From contig OX246745.1 in NCBI GenBank assembly GCA_945910005.1, forward strand, positions 6,370,591 through 6,434,590: a stretch of DNA of 64,000 nucleotides, written 5' to 3'. Source of the DNA: Isoperla grammatica. Lineage: Eukaryota; Arthropoda; Insecta; Plecoptera; Perlodidae. The translations under genes were made by a program, and so were the position numbers. The notes beneath the pieces were generated by a model. It was given only the letters and a program-made list of their open reading frames with translations. It was not told the origin of the DNA and ran no database searches. This document shows positions 24,601-36,769 of this stretch, in pieces (position 1 is the stretch's first letter; every line of letters begins with the position of its first letter).

Positions 24601-25790
24601 TAAATTCTATAAGCTGCTCCTAAAATATGCTTCATTATGATATATTTCCATTTTACAATCCCCTAAATTTGATATCTGCGATTTCCTTGAAAATTACACT
24701 ACAGATACAGATTATTATCTTTCTCTGTATCTCGCCAAGCAACCCATTTCCGTTAGCTTTTCATTATGACTTGTGATGCCTTGCCGAGAACACAAGCAAG
24801 TTGAAGTAAAAACCTCGGCTGTCTGGCTAGGTAGTCTGCATCCATAGCATGTTGCATTGTTACACACGTTGCCTCTAAGAGAGTAGCTAAGAATTAGATT
24901 GTCACTCTCTGCGTTTTATTGCGTTTTCTCAAGAATCATAACACGGAACAAATAGCACCAATTACGATTTACAAAATACATCTTTTACGTTTTCTGTTTC
25001 AGTCAAACGTAGCATATTCACGAAACATCAAAGAAACGTGTGTACAAATGGAATAACAACAACAGATTATGTGCACTGTACAGTATCCGCAGGTGTAAAT
25101 ATAATCCTAGTATATTCAATCAATCAATGTTATATCACTTAAGGGAGAGGGTGGGTTAATCTACAACTCTGGTACTCTGCACTGTTGAATATAGATTTGT
25201 TTTAAATCTAGTTTTAAATTGTTCGCTGTTTGTGTACAAAAAGAAGACCACATCAAAAACAAATTTATATTCTGGTAGCGATTTTTAAAACGAACAGCCG
25301 AAGCAGAAATATTGCTTACGACTCGAACAAAAACTGAAGCATAATCAGAAAATATTACTTGCTGTCGATTTGTTCCTAAAATATGTATAACAGTAATGAC
25401 GATTACATTAACCGTCCTACCTTCCTTCCTTCCTCCCTCCCTCCCCGTCAAAAAGTAAAGTCTGCGAAAGTGTTCAGCTAGATCAGGTATTGCTAAAAAA
25501 AATATGTTGAATTATAGTAAAGTAGATGACGCCATATACGTTTGAAATTAGTTATGCGCTTTGGCTGTCTTCCAAACATATTTTTGGGTTGTGTAAAATC
25601 ATTCTAAACTTCTTGTAATCTGACATAATCTTTCAAGACGGCCGGAGACAAAATATTAAAACGTTTCAGTTACATATTTACTTACGCAGAGCGAAAGAAT
25701 TGTAGGAATATGTGTAAGCAACAGTACAAGCAAGCGTGTAGTACAATCCTCTCAATAGTACAAGCGCATAAATATGTTTGATAACAACTA
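24601..25790. other. AT-rich DNA, no recognisable gene
   Basis: No supported gene or repeat apart from a short pyrimidine tract of CCTT/CCTCC words at about 25420-25446. Confidence 0.5.
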
Positions 25791-25972
25791 GGGGACTATT
25801 CCTGAAAGTTTTCACGGTGACAATGATATCTACGTGATTATCACTTCCTATTGGCTGATTAAGTGTTTTCCACGCGGTCCGCTACAGCAGTCAGCCAATA
25901 GCAAGTGATAACCACGTATCACTTAAGAGTATTGTCACCGTGACAACTTTAAGGAATACCCCCCCCCCCCCC
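25791..25972. mobile_element. MITE with ~65-bp inverted arms
   Basis: The left arm GGGGACTATTCCTGAAAGTT continues through TCACGGTGACAATGATATCT to a CTATTGGCTGA segment. The right arm is its inverse (TCAGCCAATAGCAAGTGATA through TTGTCACCGTGACAACTTTA to GGAATACCCC), with about 80% pairing. The element ends in a run of 14 C (25959-25972), which hides the exact terminus and any target duplication. Superfamily is not certain. Confidence 0.78.
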
Positions 25973-28375
25973 TCACTGTAATAATGTAGCGTAGGTCTAG
26001 ATAACTTATGCTGAAATATATGGCGAATAGGTGAGAAGTTATTACAAACCACTTCAATTAAAGTTTAAGTGACAACTTAATACAGCTGTCACGAAATAAT
26101 TGCACGCATTTAATTTTGAGAAAATATTTTTAGTAGTTAGAAACTAAAAGCCATTTTAACATTAATGCATTCAAGTGAAACAATGTGTCGCGGTCATATG
26201 ACTATGATGTATGTGGGACGGGAGGTGTAAATAACTCGATCTGCGCGACCGTAAGCTGGTTAACACCTTCCTGTGCAATGTTGAACCGGTGTGAGCCACC
26301 TCCTCTTATAGAACTAATCTATGATGTTGTTCAAAACGTCTAGTTGCAAAACAGTACAGACAATGAATACTAAGACGGAAAACATGTAAACATCGATGAA
26401 ACTATTTAGAATATTTGCTAAATCCTCGAACTTTATTATTTCGGAAACGTTTTGTATTTTAATTTTAAAAAGTGTTTTAATATTTTTTGACATGCTTTGT
26501 TTACGAAACTTAAGACCTTATAAATGTTTAAAATCGTAAAGGCTATACCATCGTCTTCATTTCTATTTACAGTACTTTTTTATTTCAAACTTGAGAAATA
26601 AATCATGATAATCCTACTTATATAGACTGCATTAAAATTTTAATAAAATATATTGTTTGTTTCGTATTTCCAACTTTACTTACATAGCAACGGGTTAAAC
26701 TGTGTTTTGAAACAAAAACTTGTCCTGATAAAATAAAATAATAAATGAATGTTAATTACTTTCTTGTAAGTTTGTACTTAAATATTTGAAAATAAAATCA
26801 TATTTATAGCAATTTTGTTTGTTCACTTAAAATCAAGATTGTTGAACTCGAGTTGTTATCGTTGCGCGAGGCGTGGATATCTGATTATGTCGAGTAGCAG
26901 GCGAAGCATCGAACTACTATTATGACAGCTAGAGATACATTGATAGTGTAATTGCCATAACACATGTTTCCTGCATAATGAATTATAACGAGTTCTTCAA
27001 GTTTCTATGTAACATGATGCACGTTTCGCGTTATAAAGACTCATCATTTCATCAAAAACAAATTTCCAATAGTCAGATTACGACATAATAGCATTTAAGT
27101 TTTTTAAAGAAGACATTTAATTAACGATAGCGGTAATTATTGTACATTTTTGTATTATAAAAAAAATTAAACATAACATTGTTATATTGTATAGACCTAT
27201 TATTGTACGACAATTATTGTATTGGTACCCATGGTTATTATTTAGTTGGGTTTGTTTGCGCGCTTGATTTATTTTTTGGCAACTTAGTTTCGTAATTTAG
27301 TTCTTATCACTTAGTAAGTAGTAGTAAAGTATTTTTTTCTTTATCTGTAGAACTTTAATAAAAACACGTATAAATAAAAGATATTCACATCAAATATAAT
27401 TGCAGTGTTCTTGCGCTGTAGCTCAACACATTCATAATATCACGCCGGAATCTTTCCCTTATTCGATTCTCAACTCACTTAAAATATTTCTTACACCTTA
27501 TTTGAATAGTTTCTCTAAAAAAGACGTTTTCTCGCGAGCACGTGGCGATCTGTCTCGCGTCGCCTGCCGTAACTGTCTGTCGGTAGTAATGCTCCACCGC
27601 TTATAATGGGTGCGTGCTTGGGTCCATGCAACTACTTTCATTACTACATTTGTTCTTACTTTGTCAGTAAATAGTACAAACATCGGTTGTGTCGCGGACC
27701 AACACACAAATTAACTCTTTTGAGAGACCACAACTGTCCATGCACTTGATCTAGTCCATACCATCTTCTCTCTCTCTCGCTCTCGTGCTCTCTCTCTCTC
27801 ACGCCATTCATTGAAGAGGTTCAGGTGGAAAGAAATAATGGAAACCGCGCGAAAAATAGAGCTATCGCGAAGTTTATGATGAAAATGAAAAGCACTATCA
27901 TGCTGCTAATTGCGACGAGCAAAATAGGAAGATCGTAATGAATAATGATAATATCGGTAATGATTACGATTAAATTTGTGGCTTGGATTACAATAACATA
28001 GTTACTGTGATTAAGTCTGAAGAAGTGCTTGGAAATGTTCAATTTTGTGTGAGTGACTAAACAAAATAATATAGTCATTACTCAATAACAAGTAATACAA
28101 GTATTCAAGAGTCAATAACAGTATAGTTCAATAACAAGTATTAATATACATTGAGTTTTGTAGGCCTATGTGTGATTAATTGATGATTACAATAATAAAG
28201 AGCATAATTATATAATGCATAGTTGATTACAGTTACAATGATGAAGGTTGTAATTCTGATGATATCCATTAGGCCTATGCTCTGCTGATGGTAATGTTAA
28301 TTGATAGGGATAAAACTAACAAAAACTAAAGTGCATGTAACGGCGATACGGTACCTAGCAATTACTGATACACAT
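25973..28375. other. AT-rich DNA, no recognisable gene
   Basis: No domain-bearing frame. A (CT)n tract lies at about 27766-27802. The arginine/serine-rich and hydrophobic short frames around 27.5-28.1 kb have no supporting features. Confidence 0.5.
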
Positions 28376-28503
28376 TGCAAGTACACGCACTCTCATCAGA
28401 TGTACGTACACTTCAAGTACGCTCTCACTACATGATGTACGTACACTTCAAGTAAACGAGCACTCATTGTACGTACACTTCAAGTACACGCGCTCTCACA
28501 TAG
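28376..28503. repeat. Short tandem array around GTACGTACACTTCAAGTA
   Basis: Three good copies of the phrase TGTACGTACACTTCAAGTA lie at about 28400, 28436 and 28469, separated by variable GCTCTCA linkers, with a partial copy at the start. The unit is 33-40 bp. Confidence 0.8.
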
Positions 28504-28799
28504 TTGACGTGTTTCAAACATCACCGCCCCCCCCCCCCCCTGGCCCCCATCGTCTCGAATAGCAAGACAGGATTGCAACAATATAGAGACGTAGTAAAGG
28601 AACAAGAATCATTTAGTAGGTAGTAAATAGCAAGTAGTTAATAGCACGTAGGTGTTCCTTTAGGTTTAGGATATACAGAGTTTAGAAAGAATATAAATAT
28701 ATAATACAGTATAGCAGTTGTAACTACTATCAGCAGTGCTGTTCACAAAGCTGAATCTTAGTACATTGTTGAAATACGGTATAGATGGATAATAATAAT

Positions 28800-29158
28800 A
28801 TTTCGTGTGAAATCTGCTCAAGAACAATCCATATCCCTTTTCAGGGCCGTCATTTCAGAACAGTTTTAGGCGGTTGTAGACGGTTGTAAAGCTGCGCCCC
28901 CCATTCCGTAACCTGGGCGTAAGTTGCAACCGGTTGCAACTTACGGTACTGGAATGAGGACCCAGGTGATTGCGGTATTTGGATGGTTGGGAAGGAATGT
29001 CCGACGGTTGATAGTATATGAGTCAATCCCAGCATTCGCCTTGTGACCAAGGAAAACCTCTGGAAATCCTTCAGTCAGGACTGCCGATGGGCGGTATCGA
29101 ATCGGCGACCTCCCGAATTAGAACCTCAAGTGCTACGCACTGAGCCAACCCTATAGGT
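28800..29158 (-). mobile_element. SINE family A copy with extra 3' segment
   Basis: The head from about 29158 on the minus strand has a GAGCCAACCCTATAGGTT-type start and a partly eroded B box near 29100. Between the family A body and the tail it carries an extra ~110-bp segment with GCAACCGGTTGCAACTTACG and AACCGTCTACAACCGCC, ending near CAGGGCCG. The copy at 43715 carries the same segment in the same place, so it marks a subfamily. Confidence 0.82.
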
Positions 29159-29204
29159 TAAACGCGGTAGACATTACAATACCGTGGTCTTAGGTCGGGA
29201 GCTA

Positions 29205-29405
29205 GATAAAGGCCTACCCACAATTTTAGCTATCGGGATCGCAATCGCAATCCAGAAATCGTAGAAGAGTTAACTTACGTGGTTGTTACGGTGCTGTTCA
29301 AATAAAATCGTGATGTCGTATTGATTTAGCATGATAAAATATACGATTGCGATCGCGATACCGATTACGATCACGATGCCAATAATTGTGGTTGGAGTTT
29401 TAGTC
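29205..29405. mobile_element. MITE with GATCGC-rich inverted ends
   Basis: The left part, CCCACAATTTTAGCTATCGG followed by GATCGCAATCGCAATC, is mirrored on the right by GCGATACCGATTACGATCAC and GATGCCAATAATTGTGGT in inverse orientation. Pairing is good over about 37 bp. Exact limits and target duplication are not resolved. Confidence 0.6.
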
Positions 29406-29935
29406 CTGAATCTTCACCTCGGTATAAAAGCGTCTCATCGCTGATAATGGTTTCGATTCCCGAGATAGGAGAAATTGAGCTTATTTGACCTGAACAAATT
29501 ACCGACACAATGTTTTCTACGCACAAAAAAAAACTAACGAATAAATAAATAAATTCATGATATTCGTGACTGTGTTAATAGTGTAGGTGTGTCTTTGGAT
29601 GGGCAGAATAAATTATTTGAAGCGCTACTGGCTACTGCTTTGTGGCTGACTGGGAATATTCGTAGAGCTATTCTAATAAGTATAGTAGGCGGACTACTTA
29701 AAAGAATATTCACTTGGTGAAATTTGACCTTAGGAAAGACACGACCTAATGTTAAATGGAAAATTTATGTCTTTTCGATGTGTTGCGCTACCAGTATTAT
29801 ACATATCTAAATAAACAATAAATCTCGGTGTAGGTCATCAATTGATGCGTAGCTCTCGTTTATTGTGGAGCGAAACCTCTGCGGCAAAACTGAGCTCATT
29901 AGTATTAGAAGCGTCGATATACAGGGGCGCTAACA

Positions 29936-30254
29936 TACGCACACGCACACGCACACGCACACGCACACGCACACGCACACGCACACGCACACGCACACGC
30001 ACACGCACACGCACACGCACACGCACACGCACACGCACACGCACACGCACACGCACACGCACACGCACACGCACACGCACACGCACACGCACACGCACAC
30101 GCACACGCACACGCACACGCACACGCACACGCACACGCACACGCACACGCACACGCACACGCACACGCACACGCACACGCACACGCACACGCACACGCAC
30201 ACGCACACGCACACGCACACGCACACGCACACGCACACGCACACGCACACGCAC
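29936..30254. repeat. (ACACGC)n microsatellite, ~53 pure copies
   Basis: A hexanucleotide runs for about 318 bp almost without interruption. Because the period is six, several frames stay open (Arg-Thr on plus, Arg-Val, Ala-Cys and Val-Cys on minus), giving false frames of 106-163 codons. Alternating purine-pyrimidine sequence of this kind can adopt Z-DNA. Purity suggests recent expansion, or an assembly-limited length. Confidence 0.97.
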
Positions 30255-31720
30255 TGTTGAAACTAGGGTTCCAAACCAAAGACTTACTTATTTACTAAAG
30301 AACCGAAGACTTACGCGGGGTAAAGTCGTGTAAACATGTTACTGCTTAGTTCACTGCTCTGGAAAAATTCAGTACATCAGTACCACCAAGTAGCAAAGAG
30401 ATTTTTTTTTTGCAATTTAGATATTCGATATTTCAAATCTTAGACATCGAAACTTTCTGTGTTGATATGTTCAGCTTTTTAGTAAATTTACGAAACAAGA
30501 TAGCCTGGCGATCTGGAAGTTGCGATTGGGTTCGGAGCTCAACATCTTCCTATGTCTGACTTGACTGGAAGTAACGCAAGATTCACATGAGAAATTGTGC
30601 TTTAATAATACTCAAGAGTGTTTGAATATTAATGTATATTGTATATTTAGTTACGAAACTGATTTACAAAGGAGGATAGTAAATAGAACTATGTATACTA
30701 AAATTAATAATAATGGAAAACTTTTAAAATAAAAATTTTAAAACATAGCAAGAAAAAATTACTGTACTACAAAAAAAGAAAACGATTTCAGTACAAGAAA
30801 ATAAAATGAGAATATGTTATTTATTAGTAAATATATGACAGAAATAAACAGAAGTGTAAACGAAAGAAAGATTATACTACACACAAAAAAGAAAAACAAA
30901 AGGAACAAAGCGGGCGAGAGAAATAGAAATTGAAATAAATGCTAAAGAGAAAAACAAGCAGTGAATTTAAACATTTAAACAGAATAAAATGTGCGGTTTT
31001 TAATAATCTCAATTCACTTGAAAGCGGTACCGGGGGGTGTGGGTTGGTAAGTTTTATAGTAATAACACCAAACAAAGGATTGAAGTTACTAACTTATTGT
31101 TATAGTCATAGTTTGACTATTTAAACATCATGCTAATAATACTTCACACTTTGTGTATATTGGCCATATCATAATTAATTTACGACATGATACAATTAAA
31201 TCTATATTAGTTTTGAAGTAAAAACTTCGTTAATCTGTTTTTATAGACGCTATAAGAAGAGGAAACCGAAAGCTGATATAATTATACACATTAGAAGGCC
31301 CGCTTCACCGCTTCACCGCTAAACCCCAGCCTATGGCCCTGGCTAAGATGCACAGGAGCCGTATTAATGTGGTCGTGGTCAACTTTCTGTCACGCTCATA
31401 CGGAAATGCGTGACTACGAGAAAGTAAATCACCAGATGAAGTGTTTCGTGATGTGATGTGATGGACCTTTCTAAACGTAAAACTAGGAGATTCATTCATA
31501 CATACATCCACGGTTCATTGATAGCTATGTGAGTAATTATTAGAGGCAGGAGTTTATAGTATTAACGATAAACGCGAATTTCTTAGAAAACGTTCTTGAG
31601 CAACCGATGTGGATGTTTTAGGCAATTGTGGTGCTGGAAATTACAATTTTTTTCTCGCAAATTTCCGCGATTTTGAACTACAGTCACGATTTCAGCGATT
31701 CTCTAACATTTTACTCATTA
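30255..31720. other. AT-rich DNA, no recognisable gene
   Basis: No domain-bearing frame or clear repeat was identified. Confidence 0.5.
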
Positions 31721-31721
31721 T

Positions 31722-31792
31722 TTAACTCAATTAGCCATTGTTGCACAAATATGAGACGTTCAGCCCCCTTAATCAATCAATCTTTTTGACTC
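31722..31792 (+). mobile_element. SINE family B/D tail fragment
   Basis: The phrase TTAGCCATTGTTGCACAAAT followed by ATGAGACGTTCAGCCCCC and TTAATCAATCAATC matches the 3' tail of the element at 56829-57125. Only the tail is present. Confidence 0.7.
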
Positions 31793-32071
31793 ATCTGAGA
31801 AGAGGACTTAAAAACGTTTTCCGTAGTTCGTTCTCATTCTCTACCGTGTTGAAGTACCAAACGAGTTGTTTCACTCAATCCTCCCGCCAATATTTACTAT
31901 GTAACCACAGACAGATACGGGGTAAAAACACCAAGGTGCGGACATGCTGTACAAGATGTTTTAGACTGGAGCATGAAAACACCTTCCTAGCCTAGATAGT
32001 TTGATGTTCCTTCTTGTGCGCGGGTTCTTTTCATTCTTGCAATAGGTTTTTATTTTTAAACCATCCTAATT

Positions 32072-32300
32072 GATTGATCGATTGATTTGGTCTTTATTAG
32101 GCGGGATTAAGGTCAATGAGGCCTTATTTTACATCTAACCGTTTGGCATAGGTAATTGCAACATGTAAAAACAATAATATAATAATCAATCAAGGATATA
32201 TAAAATAAAATACAGGGTACAGAATACCAGATACAACATTTCAAATACAAAATATAGCAAGCAAAATGCAAAAAAACAACATAAAATTCAAACATAGATA
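32072..32300 (-). mobile_element. 5'-truncated LINE, 3' end fragment
   Basis: On the minus strand the end reads CATTGACCTTAATCCCGCCT, then AATAAAGACCAAATCAATCG and ATCAATCAATTA. This is a poly(A)-signal-like motif followed by an (ATCA)n tail, as in Jockey-type LINEs. It shares its core phrase with 9735-9802. Upstream sequence looks like AT-rich 3' UTR with no reverse transcriptase. Confidence 0.65.
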
Positions 32301-32451
32301 CCTATTCGCATTGTAAAACACTATCATTAAAGTTTCACACTATCATTTCATCACATTCACCCATCTTTTTCCCACACTTTAGTACAAAGTTGGTAGCAAG
32401 GTAAATATAGGTAGCTGTATCATTTTTGCCAGATAACGTGAGATAGTCTCA

Positions 32452-32590
32452 AGTATAGATGATTGTAGAAAAATATCTGTTCTACAAAAATTAATGCAAT
32501 TTCGAGTGATAATGCAAGTGTGCGGATGATACAAGATAGTATTATTGCGGAGCGCATAAGCTCTATAACTATACCTGATGAGGATCGACG
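32452..32590. repeat. Inverted partner of a segment inside the 33.3-kb hAT-like element
   Basis: In reverse complement it matches about 33372-33505, including TATGCGCTCCGCAATA, ACTTGCA, CGAAATTGCATTAATTTTTG and ACAATCAT. It is probably a fragment of a second copy in opposite orientation. The two could form a ~135-bp stem with a ~780-bp spacer. Confidence 0.8.
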
Positions 32591-33054
32591 CACGGCCAGC
32601 CTAGGGCAACTAATTATCTATGTTAGTAACAACCAATTAGGGGCAACATGCACACACATGTTTACCACGAGCAATTGAGACCGGTTACACAGCACATTTG
32701 GTGAATATTATAATAAGCAATAGTCTAACGTTGCCAAATTTCAAAAGAGCGTTATTTTTTTTTTAATATTGTCTTTTACTGATGTTTGCACTTTAAAGTA
32801 TGTCGCTTTAGTATATTGCAAACATATTCTTGTTGACTTTTTATATTACAATTCTAGTAAAAGCTACGTACGACTGTAATTACTTTTAATTGAAAATGTA
32901 TTGAAAGCTTGATTCGGTAAATATAAATACGAAAATTATTAATATATGTCAATGTATACGATGAAAAGAGTAATCGTTATAAAAGAGTTAATTTATGTTG
33001 CTTTTAAGTAATAATATCAAACCAAGTTAGAGAACAGTTGCACTTGCACCAAAC

Positions 33055-33165
33055 GCCATCTGAACCATTGTCAACAATGACTTTGGGGCCTCCGGTATGA
33101 TATGGCCGCTATGCGCGTTGTGTGATACGTATAGTGAAATAAAGGTAGATGAAGATGTATCTGAA
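33055..33165 (+). mobile_element. SINE family C fragment (possible)
   Basis: CAATGACTTTGGGGCCTCCG then GTATGATATGGCCGC loosely matches the family C central block (GACTTTGGAGCTGTTATGGC). The head and tail are missing. Confidence 0.35.
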
Positions 33166-33298
33166 TGTGTTTCTCTTCTGTGTCAAGATGACCGTGCATG
33201 AAACTAAGACTAGGTTATCGTAACGAAGAGTTCAGTGATGCGAGTGGTTTAACATGCAGAGAAGCTACAAGCTAGAACCGACAACATATTGTTGCATC

Positions 33299-33917
33299 CA
33301 GGGCCGTAACTATGGTATAAACATCACCCGGGTACGATTGGGCAAAGTACAATCGTACAAAGAATACCGATCCCCATCAGGTATAGCTTATAGAGCTTAT
33401 GCGCTCCGCAATAAAACTATCTTGCATCATCTGCTCACTTGCAATATTACTCGAAATTGCATTAATTTTTGTAGAAAAAATATTTTTTTACAATCATACT
33501 TTTGTACTTTGTACTTTTACTGAAATTATACTGGGGAAGCCATATCCCCGGACATTTTTTTATTCTTAGGGTGATTTGAATTTTTCAACGAGTTTTAGGC
33601 ATGTTTTTTATGACATATTTTGTTACTGGTGATGGTGATATTTGAGGTTTTAAGTCCCATATTTTTGCAACGAGGCTAATCGAGACGATGAGTGTGTGAT
33701 TATGAGGATGAGAACACGTCACATGACATCCATGCCCGAGCCAGTATTCGAACCTGGAACGCAGAGACCGCGGTTTAATTACTAGACCAACGCCTAATCG
33801 ACCTCGGCCAACTGCGCCGGCTTTGTGGTGAGAGTGGTATTAGCAATTCATGGTGGTCTACTCCCGATGTTTTACTCGGCTATTTACCTGGGTTACCAGC
33901 CCCTAATTACGGCCCTG
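33299..33917. mobile_element. hAT-like MITE with a SINE inside
   Basis: It begins CAGGGCCGTAACTATGG and ends in the inverse of CAGGGCCGTAATTAGGG (15 of 17 paired). The flanks are GTTGCATC (33291-33298) and GTTACAAC (33918-33925), an 8-bp duplication with two mismatches. A family B SINE occupies 33618-33825, so the MITE predates that SINE insertion. No transposase. Confidence 0.82.
33618..33825 (-). mobile_element. SINE family B copy, near full length
   Basis: In reverse it reads GCCGGCGCAGTTGGCCGAGG, then an A-box-like segment, the B box GGTTCGAATAC near 33748, CATGGATGTCATGTGACGTG, and the tail CGTCTCGATTAGCCTCGTTG then CAAAAATATGGGACTTAAAA. It sits inside the hAT-like element. Confidence 0.9.
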
Positions 33918-34199
33918 GTTACAACCACGTCTCGTGGTCTGGTGGTCCTGTGGATAATTGATCGTATCAAGTACTTCTTCGAGTGTTCGAATACTATCGG
34001 TATGTTTGGACGTGTTGCAGTTTGGAACATGTGTAAATACATAGATTCATTTTTCACTAGAGCAGTTCTTTCTGTATTGCTATCGAGAGAGCAACCAACA
34101 CTTGATGAAGCTGTGGCCCTAGGATTAGTGATGCCAATGGGTGGCACAATGCACATACAGCTACCGAAAGGGTAAAACATGATTTCCATCAAAAACAGT

Positions 34200-35540
34200 A
34201 AATGCTTTACAAAGATAGCTTTTTTTTTTACTACTGACCCTGTCTCCTAAGAAGTGGTAACTATTAAAGAAGGGCATTTTCGAAACCCTCAAAGGTTTAC
34301 TGTACATATGAATAAACTGTCAACTGTTTTACTAAACCACTTTTTCCAGAATCGTTTAGTATCTATCTTGTTTTCGATGAACCCTCGTATATATGTCTGT
34401 GTAAGGGGGCGTCCGCGTATAGGCCTATATCAAGCGTGTCCAACCCCAACAGCTTGGGAGGTATTTTTATTTATCGTCGGTAAATAACATCAGCGGGAAG
34501 CAGCCTCTTAACACTCTATGCCGCAAAGGACCACCCACCTGTTATTTTAAATGTAAATCCTCTCACAATGACCGGTAACTCATACCTATGCGCTGCACAG
34601 GGGTTTATACATGACTTAAAAGAGGTGTCAGATTCAATAAAAAACACACAAACTATCATATATTTAAAACTCGAAGGAATTCCCAGGTTCTGCAAGAGAA
34701 AACAAATCTCCTGAGTTGCAGAGTATGTTAATTTTCAAGAGGTACGTACACATCATGTAATACTGTTCGAATGGAGTACACTACGTGCTTTCTCTCTCTC
34801 GCTTGTTAACTAAATCAAATGTTGGATGCCCTCATAAATTATTTATAATTCTATGCATTATAAATAATTATTGGTTCCCCCTAATCTACTTTAAACAACC
34901 TATTTAAGGCAGCAGTTTGTCAGTGAACGCTTAAGTTGGTGTCCTTAAGCGATGGCTTAATTAGACAGTTGACGGCTTCATGAATACAAAGACAACGCAC
35001 GGCGTCTGGTGAACGGAAGTAGCCCATGCACAGTGGTTGGTGTAAAGACTAAAGACTGCACAGCTGAGTGGGACATTACATCGCCTCAGGACAAGTATTT
35101 GTATAAAGTAATCTCCCGCAATGAAACGGTACGATGGACAATTACTGTTGGATAGATTCAATTACATCCATCATCTGGATCGGTTTGTTAATCTTCTCAG
35201 TTTCGCTTGCTCTCAATTCTACTCGACTCATCTCATATTCTGCATTCCGTCATTCTCTCTCTGTCTCTCCCTCTCTCTCGCTCTCTCGCCCTCCCGCTTT
35301 ACCGTCGTATCAATTTCGCTTTTCGATCAGGAAAAAAAGCAATTTGTAAATATCTAGACCCAATTATCTAAATATAACTGCAGACAACTAAATAGCGATG
35401 ATCGCGTATTTAAATGCGCGTAACTGACACGATTAGTAAGACGAGAAGAGAGAGAAATGTCTCGCCGCTCGTAGCCTACTCCTGCCCAAGGGTACCACGC
35501 AATAAGATCAGCGCAGTTCACTCCGTATAACAGAGAATGT
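34200..35540. other. No supported gene; weak promoter-like patch
   Basis: At 34901 TATTTAAG precedes an arthropod initiator-like TCAGTG at 34920 by only about 20 bp, shorter than the usual TATA spacing. No coding exon follows that I can defend. A (CT)n tract is at about 35248-35295. Confidence 0.4.
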
Positions 35541-35542
35541 GA

Positions 35543-35740
35543 TCAGTATATTAGGATATTTGTATAGTAGGGGAGGAAGGTCCGAGGGCTATTAGTATGA
35601 TTCACTTCCATCATTCGTCTTTACAACTGAGGAAAACCACGGAAAAGTCTTCAGTCAAAACTGCCGGTGATCGGAATCGAACCGGCGACCTCCCGAATTA
35701 GAGTCTCGCGTCTTACCGCGCTGAGCCACCTCTATCGGTT
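35543..35740 (-). mobile_element. SINE family A copy lacking the 3' tail
   Basis: The minus-strand head from about 35740 has GAGGTGGCTCAGCGCGGTAA and the B box GGTTCGATTCC near 35677, then the family A body to about 35543. One extra GC dinucleotide lies in the A-box region compared with other copies. Confidence 0.88.
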
Positions 35741-35744
35741 TAAT

Positions 35745-36600
35745 CCTATATTATTTACATCTCACATCTACACAAAACATTGCACAACACCATGAAAGTA
35801 TGGCGGATGCTGATGCGGGTAACACAGGTCTCAAAACCATAAAGTCCTCCTGCATCTCTGGATGTATAAATAAATAAGCGGCCATATCACCTTGACCTCT
35901 GTCTCACGGTAACGTGCTAATACCTATGGGCTAACTTGTGGAAGAGTTTCACTACATTAATTGCATTGTGCCTAATAAGATGCTGTATAGTGTGTAGTGT
36001 GTATAGTATGGTTGGAAGTGGCACATCTGACACTGTGAGTCAACTGAGCCCGTGTGAAACTGTATCGTGACGTAGGATGGCACATCCGCCCGCAACAATG
36101 AGCTTCGCACGGCGCCACACACCGCCACGCCGCCACAACGCCACACGCACTTTCCAGAGACGCGCACCAAACGAAACAAAACCGGAAAGAGGACCAAAAC
36201 TCTCTAAGTTCTCACAGAAATTAGTTTATGAGCTGTTGTGCTTGCAACGAAAGAGAAGTCCAGGTTAATTTAAATAGATTTAAATCGGAGTTGCGCTATT
36301 CTTTAAGAAGAAGAGTGAAAACGGCCGGTGGTAATATAATGTACACAATTGTAGCCCGTTCTTTGACCTTGCCCGGACGACAATGGTAATATGCATAATT
36401 TCTCTCTTTCCTTTTGCTAACTACACTTAAACGTTTTCGGGTATTAAGTCTAGCTACGTCTTCTTTCTAGAATTAGAAAAAGCAAGTTTATTTATTCTAT
36501 TTACTTTGCAACAATGGAATCATAATAATACTGAATATAAAGCAACAATAACAATTATTATTACGATACGTAATAACGATTATACACGATAATGATGAAT
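35745..36600. other. No supported gene; short GC-rich arginine-coding patch
   Basis: A CCGCCAC-rich segment at about 36080-36200 keeps a short arginine/proline-rich frame open. It has no domain, signal peptide or good splice sites. The rest is AT-rich. Confidence 0.4.
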
Positions 36601-36602
36601 GG

Positions 36603-36766
36603 GAACAAAGCTGTTACACAAGCTTTCAAACCCTCCAATCTGCTCTAACCAACGGTAACTATTGTTTCGGAGGATAGCGATCACCCACTCTCCTCCTGAC
36701 CCAGCCCGATGTTGCTTAACTTCGGCAACCGTGGCTACGCTACCGCGGCTAAATCGTTGGCTAATT
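36603..36766 (-). mobile_element. 5S rRNA-derived SINE, 5' half
   Basis: On the minus strand the head reads AGCCAACGATTTAGCCGCGG, then GAAGTTAAGCAACATCGGGC, then AGTGGGTGATCGC. These correspond to the 5S rRNA start, the box A region and the box C region. The copy stops after about 160 bp, before the segment retained in the 3'-half copies. Confidence 0.88.
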
Positions 36767-36769
36767 TAC

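Noticed and set aside
29838..30333. Four overlapping frames of 106-163 codons with Arg-Thr, Arg-Val, Ala-Cys or Val-Cys repeats
   Set aside because: They are translations of the (ACACGC)n array on both strands.
33825..34175. 116-codon plus-strand frame
   Set aside because: It begins at the edge of a SINE inside a hAT-like element, has no recognisable domain, and has a comparable antisense frame.
34901..35010. TATTTAAG plus TCAGTG as a promoter with a first exon for the large gene
   Set aside because: The spacing is too short for a standard TATA promoter, and no signal-peptide-like coding with a phase-0 donor follows.
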